DNA of 18,824 nt from Tubulinosema ratisbonensis (Eukaryota > Microsporidia > Tubulinosematidae): contig RCSS01000003.1 of assembly GCA_004000155.1 (NCBI GenBank), forward strand, positions 1-18,824, written 5' to 3'. The notes under the pieces were generated by a model. That model did not search any database, was not told the origin of the DNA, and saw only the letters and a list, made by a program, of their open reading frames with translations. This document shows, piece by piece, positions 8,681 to 17,434 of this stretch. The position numbers were made by a program, and so were the translations under genes. Position 1 is the stretch's first letter. Each line of letters begins with the position of its first letter.

Positions 8681-8914
8681 ATGAATAAAAACGATAAAAA
8701 AGAATATATTTTGATAAAAAATGTAGTATCACACCTGCTTAGGAAGAAAAAAGAAGCTAATCCTTTATCTGACCACCTAGAGAGTATTGCCTTTTTAGAG
8801 TATTTACTAAGAACTGAAATGCTTCTTGGCAAGCACATAACTAATTATACCAAAAGTTGTAATCGAAAAAAAGAAAAAACAGCCCTATCGCAGCATTTCG
8901 ATGAATTGGATTGA
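8681..8914 (+). CDS. Small hypothetical protein, possibly helical/histone-fold-like
   Basis: This is a 77-residue ORF in otherwise stop-rich DNA. It is lysine-rich and predicted mostly helical: a short helix near 13-22, a long helix near 31-60 (LESIAFLEYLLRTEMLLGKH), then a basic loop and a short final helix near 66-76. That short-long-short pattern recalls a histone fold (TAF or CENP-type), but I see no diagnostic residues, and the spacing also loosely recalls a DPY-30-type helix pair. The ORF could equally be a chance open frame or the remnant of an element. It has no close neighbour: the truncated RPA2 ends 431 bp upstream and a transposase relic starts about 570 bp downstream. No function is assigned. 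Confidence 0.35.
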   Translation: MNKNDKKEYILIKNVVSHLLRKKKEANPLSDHLESIAFLEYLLRTEMLLGKHITNYTKSCNRKKEKTALSQHFDELD

Positions 8915-9479
8915 TCAAACAGAGTATAAAAAAATTAATCACCAATTCCATCTATAAATTTCTCAAAATTTAAATCAGAAAGGCTAAAAATTATGTTAAA
9001 ATTTATCAAACATTGCCAAATTATAACGGAAAGAGTTCTTATGGGTGTCAATTTCATACTTAAATTCTTTATGATAGTGTCAAAACGTTGAGCCTATCTT
9101 ATAACTAGTTTAACAGACAAAATAACAAATCTTATTATATTGGTATTTCGTAAACAAATTTTAAAAATTTCATAGATGATCATAGACATACTGTATAAAA
9201 TAAAGTAATTTGACCCAACCCCTTTTTATAATAATAAGTATTCTTAATTTAAATACAAAAATAATTAGCAAGAAATTAAGTCTTACTTTTTGAAAATTGC
9301 CATTATAAAACAATAAATCATTAGTCGAATGTAAGTTAAAAAAGAAACCAAGTGATCAAGTTAAAAGTATTTAAATAGAAAATATCTTTCAATTTATTAT
9401 AACTCTTTAGACAAAAACATACTATAAATTTACCTTCAAAATTTAATAGATGAAGTGGTAAAGATAGACTAATACGATA
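8915..9479. other. Gene-free AT-rich stretch
   Basis: No supported gene, RNA or repeat was seen in this interval. It separates the small ORF from transposase relic C. Confidence 0.45.
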
Positions 9480-9870
9480 TCATTGGGTTTATAAAGAAGT
9501 ATTGAAAAAGAAAAACAAGAAGTGCAGGTTGTGCAAAAAAGCTTTGGTAAATTGAAAGAACTATTGCAGGGAAGTTTGCTTGTTTTAAATTAACAAAGTT
9601 TTTGTATCTTTAGAAATCTGCTATTCACGTACTAAAAAGTACAACAGAGGAAGGAAGGAAAGGTTTTAGAAGATTTTAGTTTAGGCGGGGTTGGATAACC
9701 CGGATCTCTCCGGTTTGGATTTATTAAACTTAGAAGAACGCATCATTTTTTTAAAATATTTCTTAAATACTTTTACTCCTTATGATTTGACCAATCATTA
9801 TATTTCCACACTGGGCCTGATACATCACTCCCAGTATGGAAACACCCTTTATTCCATAAAGGAGAGCTAA
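9480..9870 (+). mobile_element. Decayed ISXO2-like transposase, copy C
   Basis: Pieces of an ISXO2-like transposase in shifting frames. A KKCRLCKK stretch with a CxxC pair (9517-9540) could be the N-terminal zinc knuckle. KKYNRGRK at 9634-9657 is the family's hallmark basic run that follows the first catalytic Asp, but the Asp block itself is corrupted (EIC in place of EID). Next comes KILV, a stop, AGLD, resembling the usual WVFGG-type strand. A stop-free stretch to 9866 ends with LGLIHHSQY (9811-9837), which resembles the family's GY.H..VNHS block. The relic is slightly less AT-rich than its surroundings. It is non-coding as it stands, with several stops and at least two frame changes. No terminal inverted repeats or target-site duplication were identified. 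Confidence 0.6.
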
Positions 9871-10573
9871 AGCACCTTCTACAACTGGCAGTTACACTAT
9901 AAAGCAGTTTTTTATAATTCAAGTGTAAAACTAAAACTAAAAATATTCTTTTACCAATTTTAGATAAACACGATTTCTCTGTACTATAGTAATTTTTATT
10001 GTGTAAAAAGCTTATAATTTCTTGAGGTACAGTGGGTTTATTTATAAAACTATAATCATATATAAAATTTTGTTAACCATAGCAAATGATGATACTTACG
10101 GGGTTAAAAAATGTAAATGAGGTCTAAAGAAAAAAAAGCAGAAATAAATTGAAGTTTATTTATGTCATATTTGTATGATTTTGTTGAAAATAACAATCAC
10201 AAATAGACTTAATAAGAGAAATAATTGATAATAATGATTGAATTCACAATAATTATATAATTGTTTTTAATATTTATACAAATAAATATTTCTTTTATAA
10301 TTAAACTTTCCAAAATATCAGTAAATAAAATGTATAAGGCTTATTCCGAAACAGTGTCAAGGTCACTCTGCCACAAGTAGCTTAGAGACAAGATAAACTC
10401 AAAAATACTATATGCGAACAGGACATTAAACCTTTAAAATATTAGGTATTATCTTCTTTATACAGTTACGCAGCTAATTTTTTAACTTTAGGTTTCTTAA
10501 ACTAATGATTGAAGAAGCGACACTGGCAGGCTCCTAGGAGAAGAGTTATGTACAACACGATAAAGTTTAACTA
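9871..10573. other. Gene-free stretch between transposase relics
   Basis: No ORF, tRNA or clear motif was identified. It may include the N-terminal part of relic B (basic and aromatic residues can be read around 10515-10550), but this is too weak to call. Confidence 0.4.
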
Positions 10574-10908
10574 ATGATATCGAAAGATTCGCAAGGTAAT
10601 ATACTAGCATCAGTAGAATATCTTGAGGAGGTTGTAGTAAAACGAACCACCTTTTTGTCATCTAGGAAAAGAGAAATAAATACTTCCTTAACCAAAGTCT
10701 GCAAGGTAAGATAGACCTAAGCAGTTTATAGAGTGTACGAGGGTGGGTTTTAGCGGGTAAAACAATCGTAGTATCTTGAGCTATACCTAAGTATGTAGAA
10801 ACATACTTGCCGTATGTTTCCGTCGACTAGGTATAAATATTTTTATATTAGGTATAGCGAAAAGATCTTCATATGGATTTCACGTTCCTAGGCACCAAAA
10901 AAATTTTT
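10574..10908 (+). mobile_element. Decayed ISXO2-like transposase, copy B
   Basis: An ATG-initiated 46-codon open piece (10574-10714) reads like the family's helix before the first Asp (SQGNILASVEYLEEVVV, compare S.NTV.DW...LRE) and ends in TKVCKVR, resembling DE-TKF-KRK with the Asp lost. Shifted pieces follow: RGWVLAG (10738-10758), resembling the WVFGG strand; RYKY (10828-10839 region), resembling the second-Asp block; and SSYGFHVPRHQKNF (10867-10908), resembling GY.H..VNHS.NF. The segment from 10812 to about 10880 also aligns at the nucleotide level with copy A (546 to about 612), sharing runs such as AGGTATAAATAT and AAAAGATCTTC, so A and B belong to one repeat family. Stops and frame changes make it non-functional. 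Confidence 0.6.
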
Positions 10909-11538
10909 TAACTTATTTTTCATTTTTACTGTCTAAAAAATGTAAATTTTACTTAATTCCTTTATTTATAAAAAATACTAACAATCTTGTTATAATAAAA
11001 ATTTTACTATGAAAAAAATGCGTAAATTTAGAATAAATTGTTTATTTATTGATATTTCTAAAAAATTCACAAAAAATTATCAAGGATTTTATTTAAATAT
11101 TCACTTTATTTTGAAAAAATTTTTTTAAAAGTTCTTGTTAAATTAACCAATAAATTTTTGTAATTTCTTGATTTTTGTGTTAAGAAAAAGAATTATGAAA
11201 ATTCTCACACAATCATTAAATCTTATAAATATAATTTATTTGTTAAGTTTTCTAGAACTGTTTTTCAATATATTGACTTAATAAGCTATTTTGTTTATTC
11301 AAGTTTTTCTCTTACTTGTATCATTTATAATATTTTTTTTTATAATTTTAAATAATCAATAATTATTTTCTAAGTATTTGAAGTATTAAAGATTTTTTCA
11401 TTTATTATGTCAAATTTTTTTTTATTTTATGAAACTTTAAGAATGATTTTTAAATACTGTAGATAAAATTTAACATAATAAAAGAAATAACTGTATATTT
11501 TATTTAAATTATATTATTACCTTTCTTTCTATTAATAA
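10909..11538. other. Gene-free AT-rich stretch upstream of tRNA-Tyr
   Basis: Long T and A runs with no supported gene. Its right end is the 5' flank of tRNA-Tyr. No separate promoter element is obvious; the tRNA has its own internal A and B boxes. Confidence 0.5.
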
Positions 11539-11621
11539 CTCGCAATAGCTCAGTGGTAGAGCGGGAGACTGTAGAGTTTGCTGANATCTCTAGGTCGCTG
11601 GTTCAACTCCAGCTTGCGAGA
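11539..11621 (+). tRNA. tRNA-Tyr (anticodon GTA) with 11-nt intron
   Basis: A complete cloverleaf can be drawn. The acceptor stem pairs CTCGCAA (11539-11545) with TTGCGAG (11614-11620). The D arm is GCTC/GAGC (11548-11551, 11559-11562) around AGTGGTA. The anticodon stem pairs GGAGA (11564-11568) with TCTCT (11587-11591), and the T arm pairs GCTGG with CCAGC around TTCAACT (11597-11613). The loop reads CT-GTA-G, then an 11-nt insert at 11575-11585, then A. The insert sits between positions 37 and 38, the standard site for eukaryotic tRNA introns. C1-G72 with A73 is the eukaryotic tyrosine identity set. The intron includes one N (11585). A T6 Pol III terminator follows at once. Confidence 0.95.
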
Positions 11622-11627
11622 TTTTTT
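11622..11627 (+). terminator. RNA polymerase III terminator of tRNA-Tyr
   Basis: Six T residues start immediately after the discriminator base. The last two overlap the reverse-strand stop codon of the ERCC1-like gene (11626-11628), so the two convergent genes share sequence. Confidence 0.8.
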
Positions 11628-13149
11628 ATTTAAATTTCATATCAAAATATTTTACCAAATTAGCAGCTTTACTTTTATTAATCCCATTTACATTACAAAG
11701 CTCTTTCTCAGATGAATTAATTACACTCCTCAAATTAAGAAATGCTCTTTTAATATTCACAATGTCATTCATATTAATTTTAGGAAATAAACCAATAAAA
11801 TTATCAATCAAATTTTCTTTCTTATTCTTTAATATTTCTGTATTTTTATATTGATTTAAATCAATTAATTTAAGATATTCACTACACTCTTCATTATTAA
11901 CACTAATTAATATTGTAAAATTATATTTGTATGAATTAATAAATAATTGTTCTAATATTAATTCATAATTTTTTACATCTGCTAGGAGTAAAAGTATTTT
12001 ATGAGATTTTGTAACACTTTTAGCCATTCTTCTGAGGATATAATCTGGTTTACACATGTGAAATTTTAATGAGAGAAATAATAAACCAATGGAAGTGAAT
12101 TCATAATCAAAGTTTATTGATGAATCGAAGTACCACTGTGATTTTGATAAGTAATTTAGTAAAGCATTTCCTTTCTGGTTAGCATTTACCTTTATCATTA
12201 AGGAATAAAAAAATTTTAAAAATATTTNGTCGTCTAATCTGATCAAAAAACGAGTTTCTACATTATAAACAGCCGTAATTAATGATAGTTGTTGTCTATT
12301 AACAGAAAAATGTACATCGTCTGTTTGTTTATTAATCTTTAAAATGTTTTCCTTGCGTAATGTTGCTTCCGAATTCAAAATATTTATAAATAAACTAATT
12401 TTGTTTTCATTATTATCATGATACTTGTATAAAACATCTTTATAATCCTGTAAAGTACTTTTTACAAAATCCATTTCTTCAGAGGTAAAATTATTTGCTA
12501 AATCTAAAACCTCATGTTCTTGCAAGATTTCCATTGTAAGAATATTTTTATCATTAATAGGTTCGAATGCAGCATTTCGAATTGGAACCTCTATCTGGTT
12601 ACCTTTTAAATTTCTGCCATCTAATTTTTTTAAATTTTCTTGTTTATCTAAACTTTTAGAAAATTTTAAATTACCTAAATTTGGTAAATTTTGATTTAAA
12701 AAGCTAATAGGCTTTTTTAAAACCAACGAAGAATCTTTATTAGTAATTGCTAAGGTGCTGGATTTTGATTTTCTTTTAGTAAATACATCTTCATGACTTT
12801 CTTTTTTATCTATCTGATCACAAAACTTATTTTCTAAAACACCCTTTTCTTTCAAATTAAAACTTTTTTCTTCAATTTTTGCTTTTTTGTTCTCTGGAAG
12901 ACCCCTTTCATCTGTAAACGGCAATCTTCCGGAATCATCACTTTTCTTACTTTCATAATCACAGAGTAAACTGTCTTTTTTTATTTGGTCGTCTTGATCT
13001 TTTAAATCCTTTAAGACACCATAAAAATTTAAAATAGAATCTGTTGACATTTCGAGCTCTAAATCTCTAATTAGATCAAAATTAATGAAATCAAAATCTA
13101 CAACAGTTGAAAAAACGTAAGGTAGCATTGTTAAAATATTAAATTTCAT
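11626..13149 (-). CDS. RAD10: ERCC1/RAD10-like subunit of the structure-specific repair nuclease, with long N-terminal extension
   Basis: This is a 507-residue protein. Residues 319-435 match the ERCC1 central domain: ANQKGNALLNYL, then W.F, then LFLSLKFHMCKPDYI (compare NPRQ.GNP.L...W.F and LFLSLRYH..HPDYI), then KILLLLADVKN and the helix ending EYL. Residues from about 436 form the tandem helix-hairpin-helix region, with NVNGINKSKAANL resembling CPGLGPQKARRL. ERCC1/RAD10 pairs with XPF/RAD1, lacks nuclease residues itself, and places the 5' cut in nucleotide excision repair and crosslink repair. The first 318 residues are not part of the usual protein (yeast Rad10 is 210 residues, human ERCC1 297). 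They are charged and lysine/glutamate-rich to about 190, then helical, with no domain I can name. One N lies in codon 308 (12226-12228). The start is followed upstream by CCC, as seen at other starts here. Confidence 0.88.
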   Translation of the reverse strand: MKFNILTMLPYVFSTVVDFDFINFDLIRDLELEMSTDSILNFYGVLKDLKDQDDQIKKDSLLCDYESKKSDDSGRLPFTDERGLPENKKAKIEEKSFNLKEKGVLENKFCDQIDKKESHEDVFTKRKSKSSTLAITNKDSSLVLKKPISFLNQNLPNLGNLKFSKSLDKQENLKKLDGRNLKGNQIEVPIRNAAFEPINDKNILTMEILQEHEVLDLANNFTSEEMDFVKSTLQDYKDVLYKYHDNNENKISLFINILNSEATLRKENILKINKQTDDVHFSVNRQQLSLITAVYNVETRFLIRLDDXIFLKFFYSLMIKVNANQKGNALLNYLSKSQWYFDSSINFDYEFTSIGLLFLSLKFHMCKPDYILRRMAKSVTKSHKILLLLADVKNYELILEQLFINSYKYNFTILISVNNEECSEYLKLIDLNQYKNTEILKNKKENLIDNFIGLFPKINMNDIVNIKRAFLNLRSVINSSEKELCNVNGINKSKAANLVKYFDMKFK

Positions 13150-13452
13150 AAGGGATTATTTTAATTTTTGGAAATAAAAATTTTTAATTAGTAATTAACA
13201 AATCTGGTAAATTATCAATTAATTTAATTAAAAACTGCTTTTTGAATAGTTAGTAAATATATAACCTTTATTTCTTGTTTAAACTCAAATTAGATAATAT
13301 TACCTTAAGTTAGTAATTGAACCTTAAATTAAAAAAATATTTAAATCGCAAACCCTTATTTACATGAATATACCTAAAAGATAAAACACAAAAAAATTCC
13401 CTGGATACCACTCGAAGAGCTAATAGGTGAGCCGGCGGAGTTTAAAACATGA
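13150..13452. other. Spacer between ERCC1 start and MULE relic
   Basis: Mostly AT-rich, with no gene. The last 80 bases (about 13390-13450) are less AT-rich and stop-free in the same frame as the following transposase piece (IPWIPLEELIGEPAEF can be read before a TGA at 13450-13452). They may be an older N-terminal part of the element. Confidence 0.4.
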
Positions 13453-14576
13453 CAATTGGTGAGAATAAATTCAAGAAAATGCATAGATCGTGAGGAAAAA
13501 ATGATAAGGTGCCAAAATTATAAACACGAGTGCAGTGCTCATATGAGTATAGATTTTCTTTTTTCGCTAAAAAAGTTTATTAGATATAAATATAATGAGC
13601 ATTCAGAAGAATGCAAATTAATTCCACTTTCTATTTCTTCTTATAAGAATGAAATATTGAACATTTATAATAATATTATTATCAGACAATATGACATTAA
13701 AAGAAATTTGAATTCAAAAACATGAACAATGAGTATAACGCCTTTAAAAGAATAGACATAAAGAAAATTTATAGCATCTTAAATAATTATAAAAAACAAT
13801 TAAAACAAAATAAATCTGGGCTCACTACAGATGAAATAGAATATTTTTGTAATAATATTAATTTAAAGTCCTCAGAAAATGCTTTCAATGCAATGTTTTA
13901 CAGTTTAATCATTTAGTTGTTGTTTTTTCAACTATAAATCTTATAAAAAAATTAAAAAATGTCAAGTATATACACATAGATGTAACATACAAGTTAAATG
14001 ATTGTAACTTTCCAGTCATAGTTCTGGGTTTTAGCGATTTTGACGAATCATTCTTTTTAACTGCATTAGCTATAATTGAAACAGAACCAGAGACCCTTAC
14101 TTCAAAGTTTTGGCCTCTATAAAAATCAACGCAGAGCTCACAATATAAACTTAGAACCCAGGGTATTAATGCAGATAATTCATCTTATATATCTAGTGGA
14201 ATTCAAAAATGTTTTCCATTGGCTAAAAGAACAAACTGTTGGCTCATATTGTTAGGTTAATTACAGCTAAACTTACCGACACCAAAGAATTTAAAAAATT
14301 AATTTTAAATGATATATATTTTATTCAGCAGCTTTTCTTGGAACCGCTATTTGAAGAAGGAGTAAAGTTGTTTTTGAAAAAGTAAAAAGAATTAAGAAAT
14401 ATTTTAATTTTTATCAAAGACTTTAGGAAATTATATTTGGAAAAAAATTCTAATTGGAACGAATCATTTGATATTTTTTCCAGTACAAATAATTGTTTAG
14501 AAAGATTTAATCGAAAGATTGAGGAAGTATATACGTAACGGGAAAGAGTATCTTTAATCAACCTTATAAGTATTTG
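13453..14576 (+). pseudogene. Decayed Mutator-like (MULE) DDE transposase
   Basis: Five pieces in shifting frames together follow the MULE order. Piece one (to 13725) has IRCQNYKHECSAH then EHSEEC, a zinc-binding FLYWCH/WRKY-like knuckle. Piece two (13722-13916) overlaps it by ATGA and is helical. Piece three has HIDVTYKL, with the first catalytic Asp at 13979-13981, followed by the usual beta-rich PVIVLGFSD and an ALAIIETEPE helix. Piece four has ADNSSYISSGIQKCFP, with the second Asp at 14174-14176, then NCW. After a frameshift comes AHIVRLI. Piece five has STNNCLERFNRKIEE, with the Glu at 14500-14502, the MULE C-terminal signature. Asp-Asp spacing is about 65 and Asp-Glu about 108 residues, as in the family. 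Stops at several points and at least three frame changes make it dead. No terminal inverted repeats were seen. Confidence 0.85.
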
Positions 14577-15176
14577 AATAAATATATTGGTCGATAATAC
14601 TACAAAAGAATAAATCTATTAAAAATCAAATATTATGATTTAAATGTTATCAAAACAACCAATTGTACAAACTTTACTTATAGATTAGTCTAAAAAATAA
14701 AAGAGAAAGCTTTTTTGTCTTTTTGAATAGAACTTTGCGAGAAGGACTATTAGTAGGTATAAAATCACATTTTTATAGGAATTTTTAGCTTTTCTAAATT
14801 TAAAATATTTTAAAAACGTCTTTCTTAAAATTAAAAATAACGTAAAGGATTGATATTCTTTTATTTGTTCTCGTAATGCCTTTGTTAAATCAAAAAAATG
14901 CATAGATATATATTTATATTGTGAAAGCCAAAATTACTTAAATCTTTTTGTCATGGATTTCTNCTTCTTTTTAAGTTTTGATCTTTTTATAAATTAATCT
15001 AATTAATTTTACTATTTTTATTATTCTATATATTATTTTATTGATTTAATATTAAATTATTTAAAAAATAACCCATTTTTATTAGTCGCCATTTTTATTA
15101 GTCACCACATCAAACAAATTTTGATTGTTAAAAATCAATCATTGCATTTTAAAAAAATAATTTTATTTAATTTATT
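14577..15176. other. Gene-free AT-rich stretch between MULE relic and CTR9
   Basis: No supported gene. A 72-codon reverse-strand open frame around 14685-14903 is strongly biased to F, L, K and Y, as expected of chance frames in such DNA. A short direct repeat, CCATTTTTATTAGTC, occurs at 15072-15086 and again almost immediately (15089-15103). Confidence 0.5.
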
Positions 15177-15250
15177 AAAAAAATAATAATTTTAATAAAA
15201 AATAATTATTTAAATAAAAAATAATAATTTTAATAAAAAAATAATAATTT
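15177..15250. repeat. Short tandem repeat, about four 19-20 bp AT units
   Basis: Four successive units close to AAAAAATAATAATTTTAAT, with small substitutions in the second unit, lie just upstream of the CTR9 start. The tract contains only A and T and ends about 20 bp before the ATG. It could be slippage-derived; any promoter role is unproven. Confidence 0.7.
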
Positions 15251-15271
15251 TATTTTATTTAGAAATCCTTT

Positions 15272-17200
15272 ATGTTAACAATAAACTTAGGAGAATTCGG
15301 TATTTACGAAATAGACGAAAACAATTTACCAACCAACGACGCCTTAACAGACGTACTTAACTCAGCAGAAAGTGGTAGTGCTTTAAGTGAACTGATCCCT
15401 CTAAGCATGGTATACTACAACCACTCAAAAAAAGACGACTTTGTCAAAATACTCAAATTTGTGATNAAACACACGAACTTTGCCGAAGATCTGCAACAAA
15501 ACGCACAAACTCTTCNCAATTCTCATTTTTTAAACGAACAAATAAGAACGAGGAACAAAAGAGAGCTAACCTTAAAAGAAGATTCTTTTGCTGACAAAAT
15601 ACTAAAAGGGTTCTTTTTTTTGTCAATTAATGATTTAGAAAATGCCAGATTATTTTTTTTNGACACTAATTTTGATTTAGGATTAGAAATGGTTTATTTA
15701 TTAAAGAATGAGACACACATTTTTAATAACAAAACACTTAGATTGTTAAACGAATACATNAAAGGAAATGAAGTAATAAAATTAGAAGATTACAAATTTA
15801 TGAACGAAAATGTTAAATTTAAAATTGATTTTAGTTTTAGAAATAAAACAGAAATTTACAATTTTAATTTTGTAAAAGATTGTTTGGATGGGCATAAAAA
15901 AAGTAAATGGTTTACGAATGTGGATGCTTTGGTTGAAATGGCAAATTATTTTATAAACGAAGATTTTTTTCATAAATTAATTGATTTAATTCCAGAATGT
16001 GATGGTAAATATTTTTTGCAAGGTAAATTTTTTCATTTACAAAATAATTTTAATGACGCAATCATAAATTATAAAAAATCAAATTTACCGGAATCAATTT
16101 ACAACTTAACAAGAATAAAACAAGACACTTCTTTGAAATTACTTTATAAAAATGCAGAGACAACCAATTTTTCTGCTTATTTGAGTAATAAATTGGGGTT
16201 AACTGACAACTTTGATAACGAAATTAGTGATTTTTATAAAGCTATGAAAACACCAACATTTTTTACTTTAAGAAAACTGATTGGTAACAAATATGTCAGT
16301 CAATCAAACGTATTAAACAACGTATGTTTTTATATGTGGTTAGAATTGGAGAGGTATAAAATTTATTCAAAAGAATTTCTTCCTTTTACTTTGCCAAGAG
16401 AAAAAAATGAGTGTAAAAAAATAGCAAAAGAAAACATTTTAAGCATAACAGAACAAAATTGTGATTTTCTTTCTTTAAACAATGCATTAAAAGAACAAAA
16501 AGATTTCATTCTTGCTATTTTAAATTACGCTAAAGAAATACAATCAGAAAATTTGAGTGTTTTAGAAAATAACATTGATTTCTTGCAATCTGACAATTTT
16601 TATAATTCATTTTTAAAAAATTTAGAAGATAAAAATTATTCTGGCGAACNTTTACAAATTAACTATTTGAGGAATGGAAAGAATGAAATGGTTGATAAAT
16701 CTGATGAGCTTATTTATTATTTAGCTAATTATAAAAGTAATACTGCTGAGGCACTTCAATACTTTAAAGATAAAAATTCAATTTATGCTAAAAATGGCGC
16801 AGGACTGTGTTTCTTAGAAAAAAATCAGTTAAACGAAGCAGAGATTATTTTTCAAAAGGTCAGTTTAGAATTACCTTATTCTAATATTAATTTAGGAAAC
16901 ACTCTTTACTTAAAAAAAGATTATGAATCAGCTTTACTTTTTTATAAAAAAGTACCTTTGTGTTCATACACTTTTAAAATGATTTTAAAATTAGCAATGT
17001 ACCTTAAAAATAAACAAATTTTAGAAGAAATTTACAGTGCACTTAAAGAAAGTAAATATAATAAAGAATTAGATGTTTTAAGAAATACTATTTATAAAAT
17101 TGATATTATGACAGGAAATATTAAAAGAAATGAGATTAATGGAGAGGAAATGATTAATTTTTATGAAGAATATTCTCAAAATAAAAGAAATAAAAAGTGA
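15272..17200 (+). CDS. CTR9: CTR9-like TPR subunit of the Paf1 transcription elongation complex
   Basis: This is a 642-residue all-helical TPR protein. The N-terminus (LGEFGIYEIDENNLP to residue 20, then a helix with MVYYNHSKKDDFVKIL near 47-62) follows the CTR9 start, where an EID...LP strand precedes a YY.....F..IL helix. A further unit with the YFLQGKFFHLQNNFNDAIINYKKS pattern occurs in the middle. Residues 506-560 (AKNGAGLCFLEKNQL, then NLGNTLYLKKDYESALLFYKK) resemble the best conserved CTR9 repeats (NGIGAVLAEKG, NLAH.Y...QY..A...Y). CTR9 is the scaffold of the Paf1 complex, which travels with Pol II and promotes histone ubiquitination and methylation. Fungal and human CTR9 have about 1080-1170 residues, so this one is strongly reduced and lacks the acidic C-terminal tail. 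Five codons contain N. Confidence 0.78.
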   Translation: MLTINLGEFGIYEIDENNLPTNDALTDVLNSAESGSALSELIPLSMVYYNHSKKDDFVKILKFVXKHTNFAEDLQQNAQTLXNSHFLNEQIRTRNKRELTLKEDSFADKILKGFFFLSINDLENARLFFXDTNFDLGLEMVYLLKNETHIFNNKTLRLLNEYXKGNEVIKLEDYKFMNENVKFKIDFSFRNKTEIYNFNFVKDCLDGHKKSKWFTNVDALVEMANYFINEDFFHKLIDLIPECDGKYFLQGKFFHLQNNFNDAIINYKKSNLPESIYNLTRIKQDTSLKLLYKNAETTNFSAYLSNKLGLTDNFDNEISDFYKAMKTPTFFTLRKLIGNKYVSQSNVLNNVCFYMWLELERYKIYSKEFLPFTLPREKNECKKIAKENILSITEQNCDFLSLNNALKEQKDFILAILNYAKEIQSENLSVLENNIDFLQSDNFYNSFLKNLEDKNYSGEXLQINYLRNGKNEMVDKSDELIYYLANYKSNTAEALQYFKDKNSIYAKNGAGLCFLEKNQLNEAEIIFQKVSLELPYSNINLGNTLYLKKDYESALLFYKKVPLCSYTFKMILKLAMYLKNKQILEEIYSALKESKYNKELDVLRNTIYKIDIMTGNIKRNEINGEEMINFYEEYSQNKRNKK

Positions 17201-17430
17201 ATAAAAAAGTATTTTAATTTTTATATTATTTTTATATTATTTTTCAATTTTATTTTTAATTTTTAATTTTTACTTAATTTTTACTTAATTTTTACTTAAT
17301 TTTTAATTTTTTAGTTTTAATATTATATTTTAATTTTTAATTTTTTAGTTTTAATTTTAAATTTATTAATTTTTAATATTATATTTTATAGTAGCTAAAA
17401 TTTTTTTATTTTTATAGAAAATTTATTCAT
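17201..17430. repeat. AT-rich spacer with 11-bp tandem repeat
   Basis: Three perfect copies of TTTTTACTTAA lie at 17267-17299, followed by a longer imperfect duplication built on AATTTTTAATTTTTTAG (about 17298-17370). No gene is present. The right end (TATTTTTATAG around 17407-17417) could be the TATA element of the RNA gene that follows. Confidence 0.65.
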
Positions 17431-17434
17431 ACCC

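Noticed and set aside
9688..9839. Hairpins GGGTT/AACCC, CCGGA/TCCGG and CCACACTGGG/CCCAGTATGG as a structured RNA or riboswitch
   Set aside because: They lie within the readable transposase relic C and do not assemble into any RNA family core I know.
11541..11621. tRNA-Tyr insert as an assembly error rather than an intron
   Set aside because: The insert falls exactly between positions 37 and 38, and both anticodon-stem strands pair perfectly when it is removed, as for eukaryotic tRNA introns.
14325..14561. 78-codon reverse open frame
   Set aside because: It is the antisense of the MULE C-terminal pieces, which carry recognisable transposase motifs on the plus strand.
14685..14903. 72-codon reverse open frame
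   Set aside because: Extreme F/L/K/Y bias, no motif, no compact neighbour; best explained as a chance frame in AT-rich DNA.
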